Of a stretch of DNA of 64,000 nt, positions 1 to 8,287 are shown in pieces; within the stretch, counting starts at the first letter, position 1; the number at the start of each line of letters is the position of its first letter. The notes below the pieces were generated by a model. The model worked only from the letters and a program-made list of their open reading frames with translations. It had not been told where the DNA came from and did no database searches. The stretch covers positions 124,001 to 188,000 of the forward strand of contig BEHN01000003.1 in NCBI GenBank assembly GCA_002898535.1, written 5' to 3'. Source of the DNA: a bacterium HR11 (GTDB lineage: Bacteria; Acidobacteriota; HRBIN11). The translations under genes were made by a program, and so were the position numbers.

Positions 1-1
1 G

Positions 2-2893
2 GTCCTGGCCCACGGCTATCAGCAGACTGTCCGCCTGCGGGTTCAGTCCATTGAAGACTTCTTGATGTTTCTGAGCGCCCGTATGGAGCGAGCGGTACGA
101 GGGGCGGTCTCCGGCCGTCCGGGAGAGGGACCGACGCTCTCGTCGGAGGCGGGGTACCGCCTGTCTTCCCAGGGGCAAGTCATACGGGTGGAAGGCACGG
201 ACGACGAAATCTTGGTGAGTCGGTCCTTGGCCCGAGACCCTGAAGCTTGGCGTCTCATCCGGGCCAGCGAGGCCCTGGTCGAGGACTTTCGGACCCTCCG
301 CCGGCAATACCCCTTCGTGACTTACTTTTATGTCGTCGCTCGGGGCTTCATGCGTATCTATCCCCGTGTAGACCTGGCCCGTACTTATGGCCCGGACTTC
401 GAACCCTCAGGCCTGGGTCTGTTTCAACTCGTGGGTTCGGTCGACCCGACCCGCCGCCGCGTCCTCTGGACGGCCCCTTATCCCGATGTGACAGGCCGGG
501 GGTGGGTCCTCACGGCGGCGATGCCCATCTACGGTTCGGACGGGGCGTACCAGGGTCTGGTCGCCGCCGACATCACCCTGACGGCTTTCTCCGAGATCCT
601 TCGGAATCCCGTCATCGAGCAAGTCCATGCCGTCGCCCTGATTTTCAACGAGTCGGGCCACCTCGTCAGCGCGTTTCCCCCGACGGCGGCTCGCCAGATA
701 TGGGGAAGTCCATGGCCGCCGGCCACGCCCGAGGTAGGGGCGACCGGCCGGTCGCCCCTACCCATCGATGGGGTGAACTACCCCTTCCGGCTGGAGGTAT
801 TAGATCGGCAGATCCGTGGTGCGTCCCCCGTAGGGGCGACCGGCCAGTCACCCCAGGTCCAGACGGTCCGCCTGGCCGACGAAGAGTACTGGGTCGCCCA
901 TCAGAACCTGGCACCGACAGACTGGCAGTTTTTCCTGTTAGTCCCGACCCGGGCCTGGGCGGCCGACGGATGGGTGACCCGGCAGTTGAAGCACAGCCTC
1001 TGGACGACAGCCGGGATGGCCATCGTCCTGTTTTACTTTTACCTGCTGGCCGTGCTGGTCGTACATTCTTACATGGAGCGCCGCGTATTTCAGCCCCTGG
1101 CGGCCATCGGGGAGGCCCTGGACCAGGGCCGGGAAGTCGTCCCGCCGGACCGGGCCTTGCGTCCGGTCGAGCGGCTCGCCCAGACGATTCGGGATTATCA
1201 GCAGTCGATTCAGGAATCCATCGACCGGCTCCGACGGACGATGGAAGAGAACCGTCTGACGCTTCAGACGGTCCAAGAGGCCTACGTCCGTCTGGATGCC
1301 CAGGGCCGGATTCAGGACGTGAACCCCGCCTTTGAGTCTCTGTTCCGACGGTCTCGGGAGGCCTTGATGGGGGCACCCCTGGAGAGTCTCTTCGGGGAGG
1401 ACAGCCGGTTCTTTATCCGGCACCGCATCCCCCTGTGGGCCCAAGAGCCGGAAGTCATCCAGCAACCCATCGAGATTCACACGGGTCAAGTCCTCCACCT
1501 GCTCTTTTCGGCGTCCCCCCTGGCCATCGACGGCCAGACGACGGGGATCGTCCTGTTCATCCGGGACATGACGGCGCTTCATCAGTTCGAAGTCCAGTTG
1601 ACCCACATGAGTACGACGGACCCCCTGACGGGTCTGATGAACCGGCGTCTGTTCATGGAGTCCCTCGAGTTGATGATCCGCCAGGCGTGGCAACGTCGGC
1701 GGTCCTTCAGCATCGTGATCGTCAACGTCGATTACTTCCGGATGATTGTCTCCCAGCACGGTGTGGCGGTCGCCGACGGTCTCTTGCGATCCCTGCCCGG
1801 CCTTATCGAATGGCCGGAGAACGCCCTGGCCGCCCGGTACGGGGACGACGAGATCGCCGTCCTCCTGCCCGACACTGCGCTGGACGGGGCCCAACGATGG
1901 GCCGAGGAAGTCCGGCGGCGCGTCGAACAGGCGGCCTTCCCCGTTCAAGACCGGACCCTGCGGATCACGGTCAGTTGTAGTGTCGTCGGCTTTCCGGATC
2001 ACGGCCAGAGCCTTTCCGAGCTCATCGGCCACAGCTACATGGCCATGCAACGGGCCAAACAGATGGGGGGCAACCGCGTGGTCACGCCCAAGCAGACCTT
2101 TCCCCTGCGGACCCAGTGGTACGAGTGGGCCGAGCGACCTCGCCAGCTCCTGGAGCTGAAGGAGCAGGGTCGGCTGATCCCCTTCCTTCAACCTATCGTG
2201 TATTTGCACGACCATAAAGTCTTGGGATTTGAACTTCTGGCTCGGATCATCGAGAACCAGGACGTCATCTCGGCCCAGGAGTTTTTGACCACGTGGGAGG
2301 CCTTGCCGCCGCTCGACCAGATCGAGCTCGACGTCTACCTGTACCGAAAGGCCCTGGGTCGGCTCCACCGATACCCGGGCGTCTGCGCCTTCCTGAACCT
2401 GTCGCCGGCCTTCATCGTCCTGCCGGCCCAGTTCCAGCGCGTGTGTCAGGAAATCGTTCAGATGGGCGTCGACCCCCACGGCGTCGTCTTTGAGATATCC
2501 GAACGGTCCATCCTGCGGGACATCGAGGGCCTCCGCCGCATGATCTATGCCGCCCGGGAGTACGGCTTCCGATTTGCCGTCGACGACTTCGGGAGCGGCT
2601 TCTCTTCCTTCCAGTACTTCCGGGTCCTGCCCATCGATTTTCTGAAGATCGACGGTTCTTACGTCATCGGCCTCCATCGTTCCCTGGATAACCGGCGGTT
2701 CCTGGAAGCCTTCATTTACCTGGCGCATCATTTCGACATCGAGATCATCGCCGAACACGTCCAGCACCCAGAAGACCTGGAGATCCTCCGAGACATGGGG
2801 ATCCCCTTGGGGCAGGGGATCTTACTGGGCCAGCCGATGCCTTACGACCAATGGGACATCACACGAGTGATCACGCACCAGCTCACGGAATAG
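2..2893 (+). CDS. Membrane sensor-PAS-GGDEF-EAL protein, 5' end beyond window
   Basis: Cyclic-di-GMP signalling protein. The frame is open to the left edge, so the gene is partial; the first in-frame ATG is at 62. Residues below count from that ATG. The order is an extracytoplasmic Cache-like sensor (about 1-315), a membrane segment (about 318-340), a PAS domain (about 395-510), GGDEF (about 515-685) and EAL (about 695-943). The GGDEF signature is degenerate: residues 594-598 read GDDEI and the usual FKxxND stretch is not conserved, so cyclase activity is doubtful. The EAL domain keeps ELLAR (E724), LNLS, FEISER, DDFG, LKID, AEH and GQG, so it is probably an active phosphodiesterase or a c-di-GMP sensor. 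The sensor part contains a 30-bp palindrome translated in frame. The next gene is convergent. Confidence 0.9.
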   Translation, partial: VLAHGYQQTVRLRVQSIEDFLMFLSARMERAVRGAVSGRPGEGPTLSSEAGYRLSSQGQVIRVEGTDDEILVSRSLARDPEAWRLIRASEALVEDFRTLRRQYPFVTYFYVVARGFMRIYPRVDLARTYGPDFEPSGLGLFQLVGSVDPTRRRVLWTAPYPDVTGRGWVLTAAMPIYGSDGAYQGLVAADITLTAFSEILRNPVIEQVHAVALIFNESGHLVSAFPPTAARQIWGSPWPPATPEVGATGRSPLPIDGVNYPFRLEVLDRQIRGASPVGATGQSPQVQTVRLADEEYWVAHQNLAPTDWQFFLLVPTRAWAADGWVTRQLKHSLWTTAGMAIVLFYFYLLAVLVVHSYMERRVFQPLAAIGEALDQGREVVPPDRALRPVERLAQTIRDYQQSIQESIDRLRRTMEENRLTLQTVQEAYVRLDAQGRIQDVNPAFESLFRRSREALMGAPLESLFGEDSRFFIRHRIPLWAQEPEVIQQPIEIHTGQVLHLLFSASPLAIDGQTTGIVLFIRDMTALHQFEVQLTHMSTTDPLTGLMNRRLFMESLELMIRQAWQRRRSFSIVIVNVDYFRMIVSQHGVAVADGLLRSLPGLIEWPENALAARYGDDEIAVLLPDTALDGAQRWAEEVRRRVEQAAFPVQDRTLRITVSCSVVGFPDHGQSLSELIGHSYMAMQRAKQMGGNRVVTPKQTFPLRTQWYEWAERPRQLLELKEQGRLIPFLQPIVYLHDHKVLGFELLARIIENQDVISAQEFLTTWEALPPLDQIELDVYLYRKALGRLHRYPGVCAFLNLSPAFIVLPAQFQRVCQEIVQMGVDPHGVVFEISERSILRDIEGLRRMIYAAREYGFRFAVDDFGSGFSSFQYFRVLPIDFLKIDGSYVIGLHRSLDNRRFLEAFIYLAHHFDIEIIAEHVQHPEDLEILRDMGIPLGQGILLGQPMPYDQWDITRVITHQLTE
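733..762. repeat. 30-bp perfect palindrome inside a coding region
   Basis: The half-site GGTAGGGGCGACCGG is followed directly by its exact reverse complement. It is read in frame as VGATGRSPLP in the sensor domain. A decayed second copy at 830-857 is read as VGATGQSP. It behaves like a REP-type palindrome that entered the gene without breaking the frame. Confidence 0.9.
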
Positions 2894-2949
2894 CGGCGGG
2901 ACCTGGTGTGGGGGCAAAGGGTAAAGAGTATTTGCCCTTATTACAATAA

Positions 2950-3043
2950 ATCCGACCATAGACCATGGACCATAGACCCCAGACCATAGACCGGCCTGGG
3001 CCCAAAGGGACTATGGTCTATGGTCTGTGGTCTATGGTCGGAT
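2950..3043. terminator. Long hairpin built of GACCATA heptamers between convergent genes
   Basis: The left arm is GACCATA units and the right arm their reverse complement. The outer 16 bp (2950-2965 and 3028-3043) pair perfectly. It lies between the 3' ends of the EAL gene and accC, so a bidirectional terminator role is plausible but inferred; there is no U-tract. Related hairpins occur at 53794-53873 and, as a half copy, at 21278-21312. Confidence 0.6.
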
Positions 3044-3087
3044 ATCGAGGGTCCGATCCCGGCCCCGTCGGCGTTATAAGACTGGTT

Positions 3088-4452
3088 CTAAGGACTCGCC
3101 GTCACCTGCCAGCGGGGGAGGATGCTCTCCAGGTACTGGGTCGAGAAGCGCCCCCGCCGGAAGGCCTCGTCTTCCAGAATCCGCAAGTGGAGCGGAATGT
3201 TGGTTTGGATCCCCTCGACCCGCAAGAGCGTCAGGGCCCGGACCATCCGGCTGAGGGCCTCTTCCCGGTCTTCGCCCCAGGCGATGACCTTCGCCAGGAG
3301 CGAATCATAGTAGGGCGGGACCGTATACGGCGAGTACAATGCCGTGTCGATACGAACGCCGAAGGCCTGCGGGGCGATGAAGCGGGTCACCGTCCCGGCC
3401 GACGGCATGAACGTCCAGGGGTCCTCGGCGCAGACCCGGCACTCGATGGCGTGCCCGCGGATCCGCAAATCGTCCTGAGACCACGGGAGAGGCTCGCCGG
3501 CGGCGATCCGGATCTGCTGGCGGACGATGTCGACGCCCGTGACCATCTCCGTCACGGGGTGCTCGACCTGAATGCGGGTGTTCATCTCGATGAAGTAGAA
3601 GCGGCCGTCCCGGTCGACTAAAAATTCCAGCGTCCCGGCGTTGACGTAGCCGACGGCCCGGACCAGTCGCAGGGCCGCTTCACCGAGCTTCTGCCGGAGC
3701 TTGGGGGTCAAGACCGGCGACGGGGCTTCCTCGATGACCTTTTGATGCCGCCGCTGGATCGAGCACTCCCGCTCGAACAGGTAGACGGCGTTTCCATGGG
3801 CGTCCGCCAGGACCTGAATCTCGATATGGCGGGGCTCGACCAGGTACTTTTCCATGTAAAGGTCCGGCCGGCCGAAGGCCCGGGCCGCCTCGACCTGGGC
3901 CGTCCGGAAGGCCGTCTCCAGCTCCCGCTCGCCCCGGACGATACGCATCCCCTTGCCGCCCCCGCCGGCGGCCGCCTTCAAGAGGACGGGGTAGCCCAGC
4001 TTGCGGGCGAGCTTCCGGGCCTGCTCCTCGTCCTCGACGATGCCCTCCGAGCCGGGAATGACGGGGACGCCGACTTCCAGGGCCAACTGGCGGGCCTGGG
4101 CCTTGTCACCCATCTTGCGGATCGCCGCCGCCGGCGGGCCGATGAACCGGATGTTACAGCTTTCGCAGATCTCGGCAAAGTCCGCATTCTCCGAGAGGAA
4201 GCCGTAGCCCGGATGGATCGCCTCGGCGCCGGTGACCTCGGCGGCGCTGATGATGTTCGGGATGTTCAAGTAGCTTTCCGTCGCCGGTGGCGGACCGACG
4301 CAGATGGCCTCGTCGGCCAAAAGGACGTGCATCGCCGCCCGGTCGGCCTCGGAGTACACGGCGACCGTCCGGATCCCCAGGTCTCGACAGGCGGCGATGA
4401 TGCGGACGGCGATCTCCCCCCGATTGGCGATCAGGACCTTCCGGAACATCAT
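3088..4452 (-). CDS. accC: Acetyl-CoA carboxylase, biotin carboxylase subunit
   Basis: ATP-dependent carboxylation of biotin on the carrier protein, the first half-reaction of malonyl-CoA synthesis. At 454 residues it has the usual AccC length. The N-terminus [16 protein letters not shown] is classic, followed by [10 protein letters not shown], the ATP-grasp glycine loop ([11 protein letters not shown], about 160-172), the [16 protein letters not shown] segment and the active-site strand [14 protein letters not shown]. No biotinyl domain is fused. It lies 77 bp downstream of an aminopeptidase P gene on the same strand; in many bacteria efp and accB sit between these two genes, and here both are missing. 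The identification is secure; a sister function such as propionyl-CoA or pyruvate carboxylase biotin carboxylase cannot be fully excluded. Confidence 0.93.
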   Translation of the reverse strand: MMFRKVLIANRGEIAVRIIAACRDLGIRTVAVYSEADRAAMHVLLADEAICVGPPPATESYLNIPNIISAAEVTGAEAIHPGYGFLSENADFAEICESCNIRFIGPPAAAIRKMGDKAQARQLALEVGVPVIPGSEGIVEDEEQARKLARKLGYPVLLKAAAGGGGKGMRIVRGERELETAFRTAQVEAARAFGRPDLYMEKYLVEPRHIEIQVLADAHGNAVYLFERECSIQRRHQKVIEEAPSPVLTPKLRQKLGEAALRLVRAVGYVNAGTLEFLVDRDGRFYFIEMNTRIQVEHPVTEMVTGVDIVRQQIRIAAGEPLPWSQDDLRIRGHAIECRVCAEDPWTFMPSAGTVTRFIAPQAFGVRIDTALYSPYTVPPYYDSLLAKVIAWGEDREEALSRMVRALTLLRVEGIQTNIPLHLRILEDEAFRRGRFSTQYLESILPRWQVTASP

Positions 4453-4529
4453 AAGGCCTCATGTGGGACAGTACGGCAATGAGGCGAACAAACTGTATGA
4501 GTGGGGTAGACTGCCACCGTCTTCCGGCC

Positions 4530-5819
4530 TTACTGCTTCTTCCCCATGACCCGCTCGATCTCGTCGGGGTCCCGGGGCACCTTCCCGCTGAGCAGACGGT
4601 AGCCGTCGGCCGTGACGAGGACGTCGTCCTCGATGCGGACCCCGAGCTTCTTCTCCGGGATATAGATCCCGGGCTCGACGGTGATGACGACGCCCGGCTC
4701 GAGGGGCTTGTTGTAGTCCCCGACGTCGTGGACGTCCATCCCCAGGTAGTGGGACGTGCTGTGGGGGAAGTAGTCCCCGTACCCCTTTTCCCGGATGAAT
4801 TCGGCGGCCGCCCGGTGAACGACGTCCCGGATCTTGACGCCCGGCCGGATGGCGGCCAGCGCCCGATTCTGGGCCTCCAGGACGATTTCGTAAATTGCCC
4901 GCTGTTCCTTCGTGAACCGGCCGTTGGCCGGGACCGTCCGGGTCACGTCGGCGCAGTAATAGGCATAGCGGGCGCCCACGTCCATCAGGACGAGGTCGCC
5001 GTCCTCGACCCGGCCCCGGTTCTGATTGTAATGCAGGATCGTCGTGTGGAGGCCGGCCCCGATGATCGACGGGAAGGCCAACTGCATGGCACCCCGACGC
5101 TTGAACTCGTACTCGATGAGGGCCTCCAGTTCGTACTCGTACATGCCGGGCCGCACGGCTCGCATGGCCGCCAGCAGGGCCTCCCCGGTGATGTCGATGG
5201 CCTTCTGGAGGAGACCGAGCTCATAGTCGTCCTTGACCCGCCGCATGTCGTCCAGATGGACCGACAGGTTGATGACGGGCAGGGCCGGATACCGCTCCCG
5301 AATCTTCTGCACGAGTTGAAGATACCGGGTCGGCGGGTCATTCAGCCCGATGGGCTCGTTCAAGATGGCGACCGTCGGGTGTTGGCTCAGCAGACGCCCC
5401 AACATCGTCTCGAATTGGGTCGTCGGAAGCACGGTGGCGATACCCGTCAGCTCGGCGGCTTCCTTGTCGGGGGCCAGCTTGGGACCTGTCCAGACCTCCT
5501 GCTGGGGGTCCTTCGGCGGCAGAAACAGGATCTCCTTCCAGGTCTCCCGGGGCGCTCCCGGCCAGAGGACGAGGGCCGCGTTCGGGACTTCCAGGCCCGT
5601 CAGGTAGTAGAAGTAATTATTCTGCACGAATTCGTCGATGTCCGGTTCCGGGTTCGCCAGGACGATGGCCAGGGCGTCGCCCAGGAGCTGGGCCAGCTTG
5701 GCCCGCCGTTGTTGGTAAATCTCTTTCCTGTATTCGGTCGGCACCTGCGAGAGCAGGGCTCCCGTAAAGAGGGTCGTCCCAAAGAGCGTCATGAGCACGC
5801 TCCGTCGGCCAAACGGCAT
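4530..5819 (-). CDS. Aminopeptidase P family (M24B), exported
   Basis: Metallopeptidase removing N-terminal residues ahead of proline. About 429 residues from the chosen start, which has a GAGGG eight bases upstream; an upstream in-frame extension is spacer repeat sequence. The N-terminus MPFGRRSVLMTLFGTTLF has paired arginines and a hydrophobic stretch, suggesting Tat or Sec export. An AMP_N domain covers roughly 20-170 and a pita-bread peptidase domain follows. Metal ligands visible are the two Asp in DVGARYAYYCADVTRT, the His in HSTSHYLGMDVHDVG, the Glu in VEPGIYIP and the Glu in RIEDD. It precedes accC on the same strand. Export makes it different from the cytosolic PepP that usually sits in the efp-accBC cluster. 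Confidence 0.88.
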   Translation of the reverse strand: MPFGRRSVLMTLFGTTLFTGALLSQVPTEYRKEIYQQRRAKLAQLLGDALAIVLANPEPDIDEFVQNNYFYYLTGLEVPNAALVLWPGAPRETWKEILFLPPKDPQQEVWTGPKLAPDKEAAELTGIATVLPTTQFETMLGRLLSQHPTVAILNEPIGLNDPPTRYLQLVQKIRERYPALPVINLSVHLDDMRRVKDDYELGLLQKAIDITGEALLAAMRAVRPGMYEYELEALIEYEFKRRGAMQLAFPSIIGAGLHTTILHYNQNRGRVEDGDLVLMDVGARYAYYCADVTRTVPANGRFTKEQRAIYEIVLEAQNRALAAIRPGVKIRDVVHRAAAEFIREKGYGDYFPHSTSHYLGMDVHDVGDYNKPLEPGVVITVEPGIYIPEKKLGVRIEDDVLVTADGYRLLSGKVPRDPDEIERVMGKKQ

Positions 5820-5868
5820 GAGCATGTCCCTCATCCGGCAGTTCGGGAATTCGGGAGTTCGGCAGCGG

Positions 5869-5920
5869 GCGGGTCGGCGGCCCATCGGGTTCCGGGCCCC
5901 GCACGCCCGACCCTGCAAAT
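5869..5920 (+). repeat. 52-bp direct repeat, left copy, flanking hicBA
   Basis: This stretch, beginning GCGGGTCGGCGGCCC and ending GACCCTGCAAAT, is identical to 6484-6535. The two copies are 615 bp apart and enclose the whole HicAB module. The sequence is partly self-complementary at its ends. Confidence 0.9.
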
Positions 5921-5974
5921 CCCCGCCGACCGAATTGCTTGACTGTCAAGCGTTTCTACACGGCCCACCTTGAG

Positions 5975-6229
5975 TCAGTCAGGATGGCTCCGCAGAATAC
6001 GAACGAGTGCTTGCACCGTCGTGCCTGAGTGCTTGGCCACGTCTCGCAAGATTCGGTAAAGTGTACCGACCCGTAATGTACGGTGTCGAGGGATAGTTAT
6101 ATGATGCTCTCCCCGGGGGGTCTGACATGTAAGGCGGATGTGACTACCCGTCTGTCGGGTTACCGTGTAACCCAAGCGGCTCAGGGCTTGAATGAGTTCG
6201 TCGGCGGATACGTCCCTCGGGAGTCTCAC
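5975..6229 (-). CDS. hicA: HicA-family mRNA interferase toxin
   Basis: 84 residues with the YcfA/HicA fold pattern: an N-terminal LPRDVSADELIQAL helix, GYTVTRQTGSHIRL with the catalytic His in GSHIRL, then HHITIPRH and a C-terminal VGTLYRIL helix. The family cleaves mRNA and blocks translation until bound by HicB. It starts with GTG and overlaps the stop of the upstream antitoxin gene by four bases (GTGA), so the two are translationally coupled. The antitoxin-first order is common for this subfamily. The pair lies between 52-bp direct repeats. Confidence 0.87.
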   Translation of the reverse strand: MRLPRDVSADELIQALSRLGYTVTRQTGSHIRLTCQTPRGEHHITIPRHRTLRVGTLYRILRDVAKHSGTTVQALVRILRSHPD

Positions 6230-6435
6230 AGAGCCAGGACCTCTTCTCGAATGAAGTGCACCCGCACAAGACGGGGTAGGTCCGCAGGGTCAAAGTGACA
6301 GCGGACGGCGTCCACGATCATTTGCCGGAGTTCTTCATCCGTATCGGCTTCTGTATATATGGAAAAACCAGGTGCCCAAGCTTCGTATCCCCCCTGGGGG
6401 GATTCCTGCACGATAAAGAGAATTTCAGGCATCAT
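6226..6435 (-). CDS. hicB: HicB-like antitoxin
   Basis: 69-residue partner of the HicA toxin encoded immediately downstream. It has the short HicB-like layout FIVQESPQGGYEAWAPGFSI, then TEADTDEELRQMI and VDAVRCHFD, and ends PRLVRVHFIREEV. There is no separate DNA-binding domain, so autoregulation may be weak or absent. Two adjacent ATG codons are possible starts (6435 or 6432). This short family is often mis-annotated as 2-oxoisovalerate dehydrogenase; the context decides for antitoxin. Confidence 0.83.
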   Translation of the reverse strand: MMPEILFIVQESPQGGYEAWAPGFSIYTEADTDEELRQMIVDAVRCHFDPADLPRLVRVHFIREEVLAL

Positions 6436-6483
6436 GGGCGACTCCGTCCATCAATCATCCGAGACAGACGCCTGCCTCAGCAG

Positions 6484-6535
6484 GCGGGTCGGCGGCCCAT
6501 CGGGTTCCGGGCCCCGCACGCCCGACCCTGCAAAT
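6484..6535 (+). repeat. 52-bp direct repeat, right copy
   Basis: Identical to 5869-5920. It lies upstream of the hicB start. The rest of the 6436-6649 spacer holds only short GTTCGG/CCCGAA-type repeats. Confidence 0.9.
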
Positions 6536-6649
6536 TTCCGAATTCCCGTAACATACCCGACATGCATGTTTGAAGACGCCTGCCGCTCGGGTGTCCTCTT
6601 GACGCCGCCATGACGGCCGGCGTCTGCCGAACTCCCGAACGGCCGAATT

Positions 6650-8110
6650 TTACCGCCCCGGCGTCCCCAGGGGAATCTCCTGGACGGGGCCCAGGGACGT
6701 CAGGGAGCCGTCGAACTTCTCCGGCGTGCCGACGACCAGGATGGTCATCTGTTCGGGCTTCCAGTACGTCCGGATGACCCGCTCGACGTCGGCCCGCGTG
6801 ACGGCCTGAATGTTGGGAACATACCGGGCCAGGTAGTCCATCGGCAGGCCCGTCACGGCCAGCCGCAGGTAGTTGAAGATGACGTCCGCCGGCGATTCAT
6901 ACTCGAACACAAAGGAGTTGATCAAGGCCTCTTTGGCGACCTGGACCTCCTCGTCGGTCACGCCCTCCCGGCGGATGCGCTCCAGTTCGTCTTTTAGGGC
7001 CCGCAGGGCCTGCAGGGTGCTCTCGGCCTTCGTCGCCGTGGCGACCGTGAAGGTACCCGGATAGTCGAATTGGACGGCATAATTGCTGAAGGCGTAATAG
7101 GCCAGGCCGAGCTGGCTCCGGACCCGCACGAAGAGACGGCTCGACAGACCCTGGCCGAACAGGACATTAGCGACCTGAAGGGCGTAAATATCCCGGTCAT
7201 AGGCCCGTTTCGGGTCGAAGGGCGGGACGACGTAGCCCATCCGGATCTTCGTTTGCGTGACGTCCGCCTTCTTCACGAGGAAGATGCCCGGCCGGGTCGG
7301 TCGGAAGGTCGGGCGCGCCAGGGAGGTCCGGGGCGGCCGCCAGTCACCCAGGTACTTTTCCAGCCACCGCCGGAGCGTCGGCGTCGAGAAGTCGCCCCAC
7401 ACGCCGAGGACGAGCCGGTCCGGCCGGACATACTGTTCGTAAAACTGCTGAAGGTCCTCCCGCCGGATCGCGCCGATGTCCTGGGTCGTCGGATATCGCC
7501 CGTAGGGGGTGTCCGGCCCGAAGACGACCTTCTGGAATTCCCGGCGGGCGATGGCCTCCGGGTCGTCGTTTTCCCGCAGGAGGACAGTAATCCGCTGACG
7601 TTTTGCCACTTCCAGTCGCTCGGGGTCCCACTGGGGTGACGTCAGGAGCTCGGCCAGCAGGGCGAGCCCCGTCTCGAAATGCTCCCGCAAGGCCGCCAGG
7701 GTGACCCGACCGTTCGTGAGGCCGATGGAAATCTCGACCTCGATGGCCTTCTGGTCGAGGAGGCTGTCGACCTCGTCAGGCGTGTGCAGGCGCGTGCCGC
7801 CCGTCCGCAAGAGCTGACCCGTCAGGCCGGCCACGCCGGGCTTGGCCTCGTAAACGGCTCCGGCGTCGAGGTAGCCGACCAGACGGATCAAGGGCAGGTC
7901 ATGGTCCTCCAAGACAAAGACCCGTAAGCCGTTCTTAAGACGGAACGCCTGGGGCTGGGGCGGTCGAAAGGGCGGAAGCTCGGGAAACCGCAGGTCCCGC
8001 CAGGAAGTCGGCGGTGCCTGCTGAGCCCGAGTCGGCCGCCCACCCGGGAGAACCCCTATCACCAACAGGACTAACGAGCCGATGAGCACCCAACGGTGAC
8101 GCGACCGCAT
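6650..8110 (-). CDS. M16-family peptidase-like protein lacking the zinc motif
   Basis: 486 residues from the internal ATG that begins a signal peptide (MRSRHRWVLIGSLVLLVIG, cleavage near TRAQQ); GGAG lies seven bases upstream. The in-frame extension upstream is spacer repeat and was dropped. Two M16 halves are recognisable, but the position of the HxxEH motif reads GLTGQLLRTGG, so zinc and catalytic residues are absent. The C-terminal half keeps the R/Y region (QLGLAYYAFSNY). It follows a catalytic M16 gene by 168 bp on the same strand. The pair resembles heterodimeric M16B enzymes with one active and one substrate-holding subunit. Likely periplasmic. Confidence 0.85.
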   Translation of the reverse strand: MRSRHRWVLIGSLVLLVIGVLPGGRPTRAQQAPPTSWRDLRFPELPPFRPPQPQAFRLKNGLRVFVLEDHDLPLIRLVGYLDAGAVYEAKPGVAGLTGQLLRTGGTRLHTPDEVDSLLDQKAIEVEISIGLTNGRVTLAALREHFETGLALLAELLTSPQWDPERLEVAKRQRITVLLRENDDPEAIARREFQKVVFGPDTPYGRYPTTQDIGAIRREDLQQFYEQYVRPDRLVLGVWGDFSTPTLRRWLEKYLGDWRPPRTSLARPTFRPTRPGIFLVKKADVTQTKIRMGYVVPPFDPKRAYDRDIYALQVANVLFGQGLSSRLFVRVRSQLGLAYYAFSNYAVQFDYPGTFTVATATKAESTLQALRALKDELERIRREGVTDEEVQVAKEALINSFVFEYESPADVIFNYLRLAVTGLPMDYLARYVPNIQAVTRADVERVIRTYWKPEQMTILVVGTPEKFDGSLTSLGPVQEIPLGTPGR

Positions 8111-8240
8111 CTCCCCACTCCGGTCGAGGGCTCCATAGGGCAGGACGCAAGATACGAGATGCAAGATACAAGATGCAGGATAGGCATCCACGCCCCGCTC
8201 GCCCGAGCGGGGTCGCCGTTCCAATGCGACGTCATACTGC

Positions 8241-8287
8241 TCGCCATTCGCTACTCGCCGTTCGCCATTTGCCATTCGCTATTCGCC
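8241..8287 (+). repeat. GCGARTR heptamer tandem array
   Basis: On the minus strand this is six to seven units of GCGAATA, GCGAATG, GCAAATG and GCGAACG. The TAG stop codon of the upstream M16 gene (8279-8281) lies inside the array, so the repeat supplies the end of that gene. Confidence 0.85.

Noticed and set aside
938-2767. Open frame of 609 codons opposite the GGDEF-EAL gene
   Set aside because: Shadow of the EAL/GGDEF coding sequence, no motifs.
4461-5942. Open frame on the plus strand opposite aminopeptidase P
   Set aside because: The real gene has all M24 metal ligands; the antisense product is a shadow with no recognisable family.
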